Shown piece by piece: positions 1 to 9,450 of a DNA stretch of 64,000 nucleotides. The notes under the pieces are model-generated. The model ran no database searches and was not told the DNA's origin. It saw only the letters and a list, made by a program, of their open reading frames with translations. How positions within the stretch are numbered: the stretch's first letter is position 1; every line of letters begins with the position of its first letter. The DNA comes from Volvox africanus (taxonomy: Eukaryota; Chlorophyta; Chlorophyceae; Chlamydomonadales; Volvocaceae): contig BSDZ01000120.1 of the NCBI GenBank assembly GCA_030268105.1, positions 310,001 through 374,000 on the forward strand. Reading direction: 5' to 3'. A program made the position numbers and the translations under genes.

Positions 1-1531
1 CCATAACCGCCTGAAACGTCGCAGGGGCATTAGTCAAACCAAACGATAGGACCGTATACTCAAAGTGACCGAAGGGCGTCCGAAAAGCGGTTTTCGGGAT
101 ATCAGAGGCAGCGATGCGAATCTGATTGTAGCCCTGTTGTAAGTCAATTGAGGAAAAATAAGCCGAGCCCTTCAGCTTATCCAACAGGTCGTCAACGCGT
201 CGCAAAGGGTAGCGATTTTTCACCGTATTCGCATTTATACGGTGCAGAATACGGGGATGTGCTGGGGCGTATCATACCCTTCGTGAGTAAATCCGTCACC
301 TGGCGCTTCACCTCGTCCAGCTCCAATGGACTCAACCTGTACATTGGCCGGGCCGTAGGCTGTGCTCCAGGCACGAGAGGAATTGTATGATCAACAGGAC
401 GCATAGGTGGTAGGCCAGGGATATCTTTAAAGACGTCCTCATACTGCGACAGTAGGGCCTCAACCTCAGGATCCGCAGAAATCTGCGCGGTGGTGACACA
501 GCAGCTCACCCGCGGCCTTAAAAGCAGTCCGTGCGCACCTTTCCGTAACAAACGGACGGCCTCCTTACGCCCGACTAGCTCTGGTTCGATTCGCGCGGCC
601 ATTGCGGTCACAGCGAAATTAACCATAGGCACCGCCTCAGTTTCGCCCTCCTTTGGTGTGACATGTTCGAACGACAGGAAAGGTACCTTAATCGACAGAG
701 TACCCTTGCACATGTGCAGGGTTGCGGTCTCCATGTCGATGCACGCGCGGTACTGCCGTAATGTCGAGGACCCCATAATGTACGGTGCAGTCTCTGCCAA
801 GCCCTGCAGCACGTACGGCCGGGTCACAACACGCAAAGGGCCTATCGATAGGCTAAGGGTAATCCTGCCCACGATGGGATGCTTACCCCCGTCAGCAAGG
901 GTAACCTGTGGACAATCAGACGACTCTGGGGACAACCCCAGCGCTTTCACCTCTCGACAGAGATGAAGTCGTCGCTGGCACCGGTGTCAACAAGTGCCTT
1001 CAGAGTACGGCCATTCAAACCGATCTGAACCACAGGGACACGGTTATCTACGAGCGACTGCCCAGCAGACAACGTCAGTGCACTTAAGGCGGGTCCGTAA
1101 CCAACGGCACCCCCGTCAGGAGCTTCGTACCAAACGTCAACTGAGTAGGATGTGCGTGGCCACGGAGCCAGCATACCCTCCCGATCCACACCGTTAAACA
1201 AAACGGTGCCCGGCACGAACCGGTGGACATGCCGCATACCCCTTAACGATGCCTCTGCCTTGCGCCGACAGAAAGCGGGGAGTAAAACACATGCAGCAGT
1301 GCCTGGATATTGACGCCTACATCTCCGGTATATGGCCAACTGTTCCGACATCTCACGCAGAGACGAGGGGATGAACAAAACCACGTGGTTGGACAGATCG
1401 ATAGACGACAGGGGACGGCGAGGTGTAAACAAATTACACAACGGATCGAAGCAGAGAAGTCCCGTGCGTCCGTCAAGCGTGATGCGTCGCGCAATGACTC
1501 GCTCGATGTGTCCGAGTACACAAGGCAACAA
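1..1531 (-). pseudogene. B1 pol: methyltransferase-like domain, protease, reverse transcriptase N-part
   Basis: Polyprotein segment read from 1531 down. About the first 130 residues are the domain that precedes protease in all three gypsy families here (see C1 pol). The aspartic protease active site is visible as ALVDTGASDDFIS near base 970. A frameshift at about 950 follows it, and the continuation runs from 950 to 192 in another frame. It leads into the reverse transcriptase with PGLPPMRPVDHTIPLVPG and YRLSPLELDEVKRQV. Near base 230 about 23 codons present in sister copies (the VGKKDGTL...YRGLNA block) are missing and the frame changes again. Bases 1-190 encode the [16 protein letters not shown] and [13 protein letters not shown] motifs before the window ends. 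The YLDD box is not reached. Confidence 0.85.
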
Positions 1532-1577
1532 TGCCTTAACGGCTGGCCGTAAGGATGACCACCGACCACGCGTTAGT

Positions 1578-2711
1578 TCAGAAAACCCAGGTGGAGCCCC
1601 CTCCGCAGGAATCCGGGCAAGCCCCTATTTCGGCTGAGGTACAATCGGCGGCATTAGAGGGCAATCTTTCGTAAAATGGCTCTCCGTAGAGACACCGAAG
1701 ACAAACGTTGGCCAATTTCCGACGCTCGAATTCGGAACGATTGCAATTCCATTTTGGCATAAATGTGTCGTCCGTACGAGTACGATTCGTGTTGGGGTCG
1801 GAACGCTGTGCGGCTGCCGACGATGGCGCACCACCACGCTTCCTGTTCCTAGCTGGGTCCGAGCTCGGACCTGCTCCTCCTGTACCACGGACACCCGAGC
1901 TAGCGCCCCCGCGCGCCTTGCGTTGCCTGTTGCTGCGTCGCGTTGCGGCAGTAGGCGTGGGGCGGGTCGCGCCGAGGTCCTGGTCGAGAGCTACAGCTTC
2001 CCCAAGCGGATCCTGCACTTGCACGGCATTTGCACGAGGGGCAGACTTGACTTCTTCCTCGCCGGCAAGGAGTCGTATCTCCGTGCCCTTAGCAAAAGCG
2101 ATCAACGCGTCATACGACTTGATCTGCGCTCCAACCAAGTCAGTAGCACACCATTTAGCCAAAAGTTTCGTTAGGCCTCGCCTAAACCAAAAGACACGCT
2201 CAGATTCGGTGAGGTCAGCAATGGGAGTCACAAGTGCTTCGAAGCGTGACTGGTACGCAGGTACATTTTCATCCCGATGCATGTGGTAGCTACCGGCTGC
2301 CAAAGCGTTACGAGCTTCCACATCACGTGCTTGAACCGCAGTAGCGAATCGTGAGAGCAGTGCGGCAGTCAACTCGTCAAAAGTATAGATGCCCCGGGCG
2401 TTGGTCCAATTGTGATACCAGTCCTTCGCTGAGCCCTCGAGGGTGTTACCAACGAAGAGACACCTGATACCGTCATTGTCGCCACCATGGACAGCTTGGA
2501 GGTACAATTTAGCGTCACGCACGTACGCACGAGTTGCATCGGCTATGACATGCCCTGGTGTCTTGTCGGTCAGCGAAATATTAAGCCTAGGAACGGGAAT
2601 CGACAATCTCATCACCTCAGGGATGTCATCATGCCCTCGAGCTTGAGGTAATGGCAGAACCCTTGGTCCAGCAGTGTTGTCCATATTGGTGTTAACTGCT
2701 GAATGCGGCAC
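1578..2711 (-). pseudogene. B1 gag (frameshifted near its zinc knuckle)
   Basis: Capsid/nucleocapsid polyprotein of the Ty3/gypsy type. The retrotransposon Gag core is visible as IRCLFVGNTLEGSAKDWYHN, then TFDELTAALLSRFATAVQAR and the WFRRGL motif typical of these Gags. A basic, low-complexity Arg/Ser/Gly stretch follows. The zinc knuckle starts as CLRC, but a small indel then shifts the frame; the remainder (HFTKDCPLMPPIVPQPK) is in the frame that ends at the UAG codon 1625-1627. In the sister copy B3 the same knuckle is unbroken (C-x2-C-x3-H-x4-C). The reading frame starts about 240 nt after leader exon 2. The B1 copy is inactive by the frameshift. Confidence 0.85.
1625..1627 (-). promoter_or_regulatory. 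gag-pol UAG junction, family B (B1 copy)
   Basis: The gag frame ends in TAG followed by GGGCTTGCC, and the pre-protease/protease frame continues in the same phase. The arrangement matches B3 (44517-44519), the three family-A copies and C1, which suggests translational readthrough rather than frameshifting. Confidence 0.6.
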
Positions 2712-2950
2712 AATTAAGTGAGCAGGGGTCTGGAGGACAAGGGGCTCTTGATGGCTCGCGTGCCAACAGTCTCAAGACCTCTATCCGAAGCTCTAGCAGT
2801 CACAGCAAAATCGGGCTGGCTTGCTAAGCTAGTGTGCGGCGTATCGGCGTGCTCCGCAGACATGGAACACGAAGCAATACCCTAGATTTGCGTAATAGAA
2901 GCCGACTTCTATCGCAAAAGCAAGAGTACAAAACGATTCGGTGAGCCTAC

Positions 2951-3262
2951 CGACAGTACTCTTGAGAAGATCCAGTAAACTCAGCAAGTACTGGCCCAGC
3001 TGAGTCCTGATCTCCGTAGTTTGGGCGATGAGAGTCGCCAACTGGTCCGGACGAAAGCCGGTCTCAGTCGCCGCGGCAAGCAAAGCCGGTGCACTGAGAT
3101 TACCTGCGACTCAGAGCGTACACTTACACAACAAGTGCAGCAATCTAAGCAAAAGCAATTAAACAATTACAAACCGGAAGCAGCGGCGTCCAAAACGGCG
3201 CGGCCTAGGTCTTCGGCGAAGGTATCTAGCGGACCTCGTGGTTTGTCGCTGGAGCTCGCCAT
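2951..3262 (-). CDS. Spliced leader ORF upstream of gag, family B (B1 copy), two exons
   Basis: Exon 1 is 3262-3175 (ATG start, MASSSDKPRGPLDTFAEDLG...). The intron 3174-3104 (71 nt) has G|GTTTGT at its 5' end and TCGCAG|GT at its 3' end. Exon 2 is 3103-2951 (153 nt) and contains TLIAQTTEIRTQLGQYLLSL. Removing the intron keeps one frame of 80 codons. Exon 1 is almost identical in protein sequence to the family-A version and exon 2 is clearly related, with lengths differing only by whole codons (88 or 82 nt; 153 or 150 nt). After exon 2 comes GTAGG, possibly a second donor, but I cannot fix an acceptor joining it to gag. It may be a separate small protein or an N-terminal extension of Gag. Function unknown; exon 2 looks like an amphipathic helix. 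Confidence 0.6.
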
Positions 3263-3311
3263 AGAAAGAACCTACTTCCGATTAGACACAGAGAGACAGT
3301 TAGGCAACGAA

Positions 3312-3329
3312 CCTGTCTCGATACCAAAT
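3312..3329 (-). other. Primer-binding site region of B1
   Basis: Directly inside the 5' LTR, the minus strand reads AATTTGGTATCGAGACAGG. The TGGTATCGAGAC core is a tRNA 3'-end complement (TGG is the complement of CCA). It resembles, but is not identical to, the common initiator-Met site TGGTATCAGAGC. Confidence 0.7.
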
Positions 3330-4153
3330 TGTTGTACCTCTCGTTCGCGTTTGCTCATAAGTATCTGCACGTCTGGAGACTTTCCACACCGATGCGAGAG
3401 CACTTGCAAGTACAGCAAGGCAAGCGAGAGCAAACAGAGACAGCGGAAGACTTCAAGACGAAGAGAGATATAACTTACAATCTTACAGATCAGAATGATG
3501 CAATGGATGAAATCGCCGTCAGCGCCGGAAGCAAGCAATCATCATGCGGCGGTGATAAGCGAAGTTCAGGCTTAGCTCGGGCTAAGTAGAAATGCGTATA
3601 GCAATTATAATGTAGAACACACGAGTGTTCTCCGGTATCGAATGTCTTGTCTAGCTTAGCCGTCCTCGCATCTGTTATACTCGCAGCATCGCAGTGCCAT
3701 ACAATTCACACTAGGAGGCCGATCCTAGATGTGACAACCCTACTGCGTATAGGCGATGTCTACGTGTAACAACGTATAAGCCTTTCCGGCATTCGCATGA
3801 TGCAAGGGTCCGGATAACGATATCCGGTTGCAGGGCATGTATCGCGACGAGTGCGGCGCTCTCAACGTGTGCAGTAATGAAGTAATATTATATCAGATAA
3901 TATTACTTATCGTTTCGTAGCACGAGCATAATGCGCACTTCGATGATTCGGGCATTCATGCATGCTAGGCGGATTTGCCATGATGCGATGTCGCGATAGA
4001 TAATGACAACATGCCAGATGCATATATAAATGTACACGAATACATTTATATCATGCAGATTCATTCATATGCAATGCGTTCATCACAATAGCACTTCGCC
4101 TCGTAGGATCGTGTCGACCTACGCGTCGGCAGGAAATGAACCGTAGCACAACA
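3330..4153 (-). repeat. LTR of family B, 5' LTR of B1 (824 bp)
   Basis: The termini form TGTTGT...ACAACA. The same length is found in B3 (40933-41756). It contains long near-palindromes, including AAGTAATATT...AATATTACTT at about 3871-3910 and TATATAAATGTA...TACATTTATA at about 4023-4050. The latter includes TATA-like sequence on both strands. Sense is the minus strand. Confidence 0.9.
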
Positions 4154-4633
4154 GAACCTAGCTAGGTATTCCATCCACCTAGCCTGACGGCGGTTCAACG
4201 TAGGAACGCTTTGCAAAAACGTTAGGGGCTTGTGGACAGTCTTTAAAGTAAATGGGCGTCCCTCGAGGTAACAGCGCCATTCCTTTAAAGTATGCAGCAC
4301 TGCCAGAAGCTCCTGTTCCCTGGTGGTGTAGCGAATCTCCGCACCAGAAAACTTCTTACTTGTGAAGGCGATCGGTTGCCCTTCCTGTAACAATACAGCG
4401 CCGCTTCCAAATACTGAGGCATCAGACACTACCTCAACATGAAACGGCAACGAGTAATCAGGGAATGCAAGGGTGACATCTTCGGCAACGGTTCGCTTGA
4501 GCTCTTCGAATGCCCGCTGGCATTGCGACGTCCACGACTCGAGCAAAACGAAAACGCCTTTGCGAGTTAAGTTAGTAAGCGGGGCCGCAATGATGGAATA
4601 TTTTTCAATGAACTTTCGGAAATAATTGGTCAA
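4154..4633 (-). pseudogene. B2 pol fragment: end of reverse transcriptase and RNase H
   Basis: Reads leftwards from LTNYFRKFIEKYSIIAAPLT through the RNase H start (VVSDASVFGSGAVLLQEG, FTSKKFSGAEIRYTT) and ends at RRQARWMEYLARF, exactly where the B1 LTR begins. The TDH of RNase H reads TVH here. Upstream (right) it abuts the C1 LTR at 4634. The matching gag portion of the same element is on the other side of C1 (11448-11944), so gag C-terminus, protease and most of the reverse transcriptase are missing. Confidence 0.8.
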
Positions 4634-4987
4634 TGTAGCAGTCCCTTTCAGTATGCTACTAGATTTGTGCGGAAGCGTAGCTTTTGCAGGTTTAGAGATA
4701 GCTCGCAAGTAAGTTAGCGTCGCGAAATGGTACATCTATTGGGAATAATTGGTGACAGCGGAGTCTTGAACTCCGAACAATTAGTAGTGTGATACTAAAA
4801 TGTCAGGCCTTAGCTCTTCACCAGGGTGACTTTAATATTGGCTCACCTAGCCAAGATGTACGGCAATCTTCTTTGCCAATCTCGAAGTTTACTCGTAGTT
4901 AGTTTTCAGTTAGGCATCATGCTTATTGCATGATTGCCTACCGCTTTATCTGGGCCTATTTCCTTAAGGTAAATGTAGTTTCCTACA
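4634..4987 (-). repeat. LTR of family C, 3' LTR of C1
   Basis: 354 bp. The plus strand runs TGTAGCAGTC to TTTCCTACA. It is the near-identical partner of 11094-11447. Confidence 0.92.
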
Positions 4988-5022
4988 TTCCCCCCCCTCT
5001 GAAGCGAAACGTCCCGGGAGCG
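4988..5022 (-). other. Polypurine tract of C1
   Basis: The minus strand reads GAGGGGGGGAA immediately before the 3' LTR. This is the plus-strand priming site for reverse transcription. Confidence 0.8.
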
Positions 5023-5246
5023 TCACCGTCTCCTCTTGGATGAGGTTTCTTTCTCAGTGGGTTTCGGCCCTTTGGCTTTGAGTCTTCGCTCATACTCCTC
5101 GATGGCGTCCACCAGAGGATCTGATTCTTTCAGTGATGCCTCGGTTTCATATGTATTGTGAGTGGAGTCATATCCTTCCCACTTGATAAGGTACTCTCGA
5201 CGAGTTTTACCTCTGCCCCTACGGATTGAGACATCCCGATGATCTA
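5023..5246 (-). pseudogene. C1 chromodomain, C-terminal piece of Pol
   Basis: The separated end of the Pol polyprotein. It resumes at IDHRDVSIRRGRGKTRREYL and contains the chromodomain signature YLIKWEGYDSTHNTYE, followed by a helix with AIEEYERRLKAKG and a basic tail. Chromodomains at the end of gypsy integrases bind modified histones and bias integration to heterochromatin. The piece is separated from the rest of Pol by a 373-bp SINE with its 8-bp duplication (ATGATCTA), so the intact protein can no longer be made. Removing the insertion would leave the frame open. Confidence 0.85.
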
Positions 5247-5619
5247 TTATTATTATTATTATGGTTACTCCGCCCTTCATCTGAGGCCGCTAGAGATCAC
5301 CTGTTTTTTGGTTACGCAGAGTTTCCTTGCTCTCTACGGCCCCTATCCATGTGCCAGCCCCTTCGGACCTACTGGATTGAGGTGGGTGTCAAACCACCCC
5401 GCACCATCAGCCCAATTACGTGCCTCAGATGCACACATCACGGACTATGCATTTACCCCTCTCAACCGCCGGGGGCGAACTCGGACCCAACTCCGTAGAA
5501 TCGGGCTATCCGAGCTGCATGCCCCCTACACCATTTTGCCCCGACCCAGATTCGAACTGGAGACTTTGTGATCGCATGCCCGTATCCTTCAGGGAATGGC
5601 CTCGAGAGGCGGACTCCCA
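5247..5619 (-). mobile_element. tRNA-type SINE inserted in C1
   Basis: 373 bp on the minus strand. The head (5619 downward) begins TGGGAGTCC and holds a pol III B-box-like AGTTCGAATCT near 5548-5558. The 3' end is an (ATA)n tail at 5247-5263. It is flanked by an exact 8-bp target duplication, ATGATCTA, at 5239-5246 and 5620-5627. The body at 5309-5352 is repeated in diverged form at about 34540-34585, which supports a dispersed family. The A box is poor. Confidence 0.8.
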
Positions 5620-8600
5620 ATGATCTACAATGGCTTCAACCATGTAAAATGGTTCACCCTCAATAACAAGTGGTGAGGGTGGTTGTCGCTGAGCGTCCTC
5701 CTTGAATGGTTTCAGGAGTGACACATGACAGACCGGGTGTAGGCGAGATTCAGCTGGTAAGCCAATTTTTACCGCTGTTTCACCAATATTGACAACTGTA
5801 TATGGGCCGATGAATTTTGGCATCAGCTTCTTAGTTCCAGGTTTTTTAAGGTTAATATTCTTGGTACTTAACAGCACTTTTTGCCCAACCTCATAACGCA
5901 CGGGGCTCCGAGAAGAGTCAGCATCCTGTTTTTGTCTAGATTGCGCAGCCTGGAGACAAGTTTTAGCGAGTTGCAATCGCTTGCGCATGATGGTGGAGTA
6001 CTCATCAGCAGCCGGCACTTTCGAGGGTATATGCAGGTCAACCGGCACACGCGGTTGCTGGACACCATTAAGCAAAAATGGTGTCATACCCGTCGAACGT
6101 TGTTTGGAGTTATTGATAGCAAACTCAATCAACGGTAAGTGATCATCCCAATCATCCTGATTAGGGGAGATATAGTGCCGTAATGTCTCTTCCAGTAAGC
6201 GGTTCATTCGCTCTGTTTGTCCATCTGTTTGTGGATGGAAGGCTGTGCTCATATGGAGGTGGGTGCCCAATAGGCGAAATATTTCCTTCCAGAAATTGCT
6301 TGTAAAGCGTGGGTCCCGGTCAGAGATAATGTTCTTTGGAAGGCCGTGCTGCCGGAATACAGTGGCTACAAAAAGGCGAGCCAACTCTTCCGCTCCTGCG
6401 GTCGTGTGTGTGGGAGCAAAGTGCGTCATTTTGCTCAGCCGGTCCACAAACACTACGATCGCATCATGCCCATTGCGAGTTGTTGGTAGCTGGGTTATCA
6501 AATCCATTGATATGCTCTCCCACACGGAAGAAGGTATGGGGAGCGGCTGCAGCAAACCACCCGGCTTAGTGTTGGTTGGTTTGTTATGCTGACATTGAGG
6601 ACAAGACTTGACGTAGGCCTTCACGTCAGTATCTAGTCCAGGCCACGTTTGTGCGATCGCTTGTTTGGTGCGGTCAATGCCGCGGTGGCCAGCGCATGGG
6701 GTATCATGATACTCTTTCATGATGACCCGTCGTAAGTCAGTGTGATTAGGGATGTAAATCTGGGACCCATTGTACCAGAAGTTACCCTTCTTTTTGAGCT
6801 GCAGCTTTGCTACCTTAGTTTTCGTGAGATTGGGATCACCGTCATACCCGCGGATGATTCGGTGTCCTAAGTCACTGTCAATCAGCGCGGCAGAAAGCAA
6901 GTTGAGCACCACGTCGTGGACCCGACTGATAGGGTCAGCTACGTTCACCCGACCAAGGCGATACTCCCATTTAAATGTGAAACGTGATAATCGTTCCATC
7001 CAACGAGCTTGGCGGCGGGATAGCTTATCCGCGCTTTTCTGTTCTTGGAGGTATACCAGTGGTTGGTGATCCGTGATCAACGTTACATCACTGGCGCCTT
7101 CAAGGTAGCAACGCCACTCTTCCAGGGCTAAGACAGTGCCGAGGCACTCTTGGTCTGTTGTTGAGTAGTTGTACTCTGCCTTATTGAATTTAGAACTGGT
7201 ATAGGCGACAGGGTGGTCATCCTGCAAGAGGACGGCTCCTGTGCCATGTATTGAGGCATCAGACCAAACCGTGAAAGGTTTATCAAGCTCGGGGAGTTTG
7301 AGTACTGGTGCATTTGTCAAGGCATGCTTCACACCCTGGAAGGCTGCCTCGCAGGCTTCGGTCCAGTGGAAGGGCACTTTCTCACTGGTAAGGGTTGTGA
7401 GGGGGGCCACAAGGGAGGAATAACCCTGAATAAACCTCCTGAAATAATTGGCTAAGCCAAGGAACGCCCGCAGTCGCTTAATATCCGTGGGGACAGGCCA
7501 GGCTTTAATGACTGTTACTTTGCGGTCGTCCACCTTTAAGCCTTCTTGGCTTACTTTGTGGCCAAGGAAGTGCAGTTCGAACCGGTTGAACTGACACTTC
7601 GACAATTTTGCCTTGAATTGGTGCTTTCGGAGCAAGGACAGTACCAAACGGAGGTGCTGTTCATGCTCGGCCTGGGTCTTACTAAAGACCAGTATATCGT
7701 CCAAGTACACTGGCACAAATTTGCCAATGTAGTCAGTGAAGACACGATTCATCACTGCTTGGAACGTTGCAGGGGCATTGGTAAGTCCAAAGCAAAGTAC
7801 CTTAAACTGAAACTGGCCCATGCCTGGGGCTATGAAGGCCGTTTTCTCCACATCCTTGGGAGAGATCAGTATTTGATGATACCCCTGCTGTAAGTCCAGG
7901 GAGCTGAAAATGGTAGCTCCTTGGAGTTGGTCGAAAAGGTCCGTAATATTGGGCATGGGATACCGCCGTTTGATGGTCAGTTTATTAAGCGCATGGTAGT
8001 CTAAGACCATGCGTAGTCCTTGCCCATTTGCCTTTTCGACAAAGAGAACTGGAGCCCCATAGGGTGAGGTAGAGGGTTCGATATATCCCTTATTGAGCAG
8101 TTCGGTAACTTGCTTCTTGACCTCTTGTTGCTCCAGTTGGGTGAGCCTATAGGCTCGTTTAGCGGGTGGTATGGCACCATCCACTAAAGGAATAGTGTGA
8201 CCAATGTCCCGGTCAGGGGGGAGGCCTTGAAGGTCCTCGAATACATCCTTGTATTCCTCCAGTAATTCTGATAACTTTGAATTAGCTAGGAGATTATTCC
8301 CACCGGAACTGGGGTCAGGATTTGGAGTGTGCTCCTCTGCTTGCACAAGTAGGAGATAACTCCGTGCTCCTTTAGCAATTCGTTTGCCTGCTGCTTTCGC
8401 AGATACCGTCTCGACAGTAGTCGCTGCATAAAGTGTTGCAGTGACATAGTTCATGAGGGTAATCGCATCAAGGTTAGCGTCGATACCCGGGGAAGACCAA
8501 AGGGATGGCATAAACGTATACGCATCATTTGGCTTCTTATACACTGTCAGGGTATGAGTTGCCCAGCACATTGTGGCTTTTCGTTTTCCCAACCAGTCAT

Positions 8601-9432
8601 TAGCCAGGATAATATCAACACCTGGGACATCTTGCTTTAGAACAAGGAGTTTGACTGTGTCGTGGAACTTGTCAATTTGAAGATTGGTAACAACTGAGCC
8701 CTCAATCAGTTCTGTGTTGCCATTAGCCACTTTAACTGAGCTGGTAAGTGTGGGTTTGAGAGCAAGGGCCATTTTCTTAACGGCTGTTAGGGATATAAAC
8801 CCATCTGCGGTACCTTTACAATCGGCACCGGAATCGGCCAAGACTTTGCAGGCCGTTTGGCACAGTCGAGCATCAAAGATCATAGAAGGTGCAGAACCAA
8901 CTAAGGAGTTCAAGTGCACGGTAGTGGACGGTCGGTCATACCATAGCTGGAGAGGCCATGGGACACCGGGCAGAAGCTCCCGTACTCCTGTGCAACTTTT
9001 CTTCAGGAACAATTGTTTCCCTGGTGCATATGTTTTGATCAGGCGAAAGCCTGCTGCTCGCATACTGTGCTCTATTGAGCTCCACTTGGGGACTACAAAG
9101 ACTGCAGAGGTATTTTCTGGATCTTTGTGTTTGCAGGAGATATAGTGTTTTTGCCATTGAGCAATGTGATTGTAAGGAGGATTAATCCAAGCAAACTCAC
9201 CCGCAAGATTATGGTTTGCAAATGGGTTTGATGGAGAGGCAAAACGTGGACAGAGACTATTATTGCCCGAATCGTTACATGTGGCGTCAAAGGTAAATTG
9301 ACGGCCGAGTTGGGTCTCAACCTGACGGAATTCATCAGGCCGGAACATCGGAGCAGTCTGAGGGCTGTCGGTCATGGGCAACACAAACTCTCCATCTGGT
9401 GCAACCAGTTTAACTGGTTCACATTCCTCCAC
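5506..9432 (-). CDS. pol: C1 pol: adenine-methyltransferase-like domain, protease, reverse transcriptase, RNase H, integrase
   Basis: An open frame of 1308 codons, in phase with the gag tail beyond a UAG at 9448-9450; residue numbers count from the GTG at 9430-9432. Residues 30-145 resemble the phage-type DNA N6-adenine methyltransferase family (Pfam Dam): FTFDA at 47-50, LAG then WINPPY at 82-87, and VFVVPKW at 111-117. The protease motif is LADSGADCKG at 198-207. Reverse transcriptase runs from about 400 to 680 with YLDD at 576-579. RNase H starts with SDAS near 725 and has TDHQPL near 787. Integrase has the H909/H916/C944/C947 zinc site and D977, D1038, E1074, the last two 35 residues apart. 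GPY/F-like KFIGPYTVV follows near 1206. The last 40 residues are read from the SINE. All catalytic residues are present, so only the chromodomain is lost. Confidence 0.93.
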   Translation of the reverse strand: MEECEPVKLVAPDGEFVLPMTDSPQTAPMFRPDEFRQVETQLGRQFTFDATCNDSGNNSLCPRFASPSNPFANHNLAGEFAWINPPYNHIAQWQKHYISCKHKDPENTSAVFVVPKWSSIEHSMRAAGFRLIKTYAPGKQLFLKKSCTGVRELLPGVPWPLQLWYDRPSTTVHLNSLVGSAPSMIFDARLCQTACKVLADSGADCKGTADGFISLTAVKKMALALKPTLTSSVKVANGNTELIEGSVVTNLQIDKFHDTVKLLVLKQDVPGVDIILANDWLGKRKATMCWATHTLTVYKKPNDAYTFMPSLWSSPGIDANLDAITLMNYVTATLYAATTVETVSAKAAGKRIAKGARSYLLLVQAEEHTPNPDPSSGGNNLLANSKLSELLEEYKDVFEDLQGLPPDRDIGHTIPLVDGAIPPAKRAYRLTQLEQQEVKKQVTELLNKGYIEPSTSPYGAPVLFVEKANGQGLRMVLDYHALNKLTIKRRYPMPNITDLFDQLQGATIFSSLDLQQGYHQILISPKDVEKTAFIAPGMGQFQFKVLCFGLTNAPATFQAVMNRVFTDYIGKFVPVYLDDILVFSKTQAEHEQHLRLVLSLLRKHQFKAKLSKCQFNRFELHFLGHKVSQEGLKVDDRKVTVIKAWPVPTDIKRLRAFLGLANYFRRFIQGYSSLVAPLTTLTSEKVPFHWTEACEAAFQGVKHALTNAPVLKLPELDKPFTVWSDASIHGTGAVLLQDDHPVAYTSSKFNKAEYNYSTTDQECLGTVLALEEWRCYLEGASDVTLITDHQPLVYLQEQKSADKLSRRQARWMERLSRFTFKWEYRLGRVNVADPISRVHDVVLNLLSAALIDSDLGHRIIRGYDGDPNLTKTKVAKLQLKKKGNFWYNGSQIYIPNHTDLRRVIMKEYHDTPCAGHRGIDRTKQAIAQTWPGLDTDVKAYVKSCPQCQHNKPTNTKPGGLLQPLPIPSSVWESISMDLITQLPTTRNGHDAIVVFVDRLSKMTHFAPTHTTAGAEELARLFVATVFRQHGLPKNIISDRDPRFTSNFWKEIFRLLGTHLHMSTAFHPQTDGQTERMNRLLEETLRHYISPNQDDWDDHLPLIEFAINNSKQRSTGMTPFLLNGVQQPRVPVDLHIPSKVPAADEYSTIMRKRLQLAKTCLQAAQSRQKQDADSSRSPVRYEVGQKVLLSTKNINLKKPGTKKLMPKFIGPYTVVNIGETAVKIGLPAESRLHPVCHVSLLKPFKEDAQRQPPSPLVIEGEPFYMVEAIVDHWESASRGHSLKDTGMRSQSLQFESGSGQNGVGGMQLG

Positions 9433-9447
9433 ACGCTTGCCAGGGTC

Positions 9448-9450
9448 CTA
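9448..9450 (-). promoter_or_regulatory. gag-pol UAG junction of C1
   Basis: An in-phase TAG lies between the gag tail and pol, in the context GAA TAG GAC CCT. A stem-loop AACCAGT-TAA-ACTGGTT lies about 25 nt downstream (about 9405-9421). Single-stop readthrough is inferred by comparison with families A and B. Confidence 0.55.

Larger units (their letters stand above)
1..4153 (-). mobile_element. B1: family-B Ty3/gypsy element, 5' part (runs off the window start)
   Basis: Minus-strand LTR retrotransposon. Reading leftwards: 5' LTR (4153-3330), primer-binding site, spliced leader ORF, gag, pre-protease domain, protease and the start of reverse transcriptase, which is cut by the window edge. 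It sits in the RNase H region of another family-B element, B2 (right flank 4154 onward). The second target-site copy is outside the window. Gag and pol each carry frameshifts or deletions, so this copy is not functional. Confidence 0.9.

Noticed and set aside
192..966. Long open frames antisense to gag and pol throughout the window
   Set aside because: They overlap well-supported retroelement genes, have no domain of their own and recur only because the sense strand recurs.
3330..4153. The LTR palindromes as CRISPR repeats or an integron-like array
   Set aside because: They are single palindromes within LTRs, without regular repeat-spacer structure.
5506..5623. A tRNA gene on the minus strand suggested by the GTTCGAATC B box
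   Set aside because: No cloverleaf with paired acceptor ends can be drawn. The (ATA)n tail and 8-bp target duplication show a SINE.
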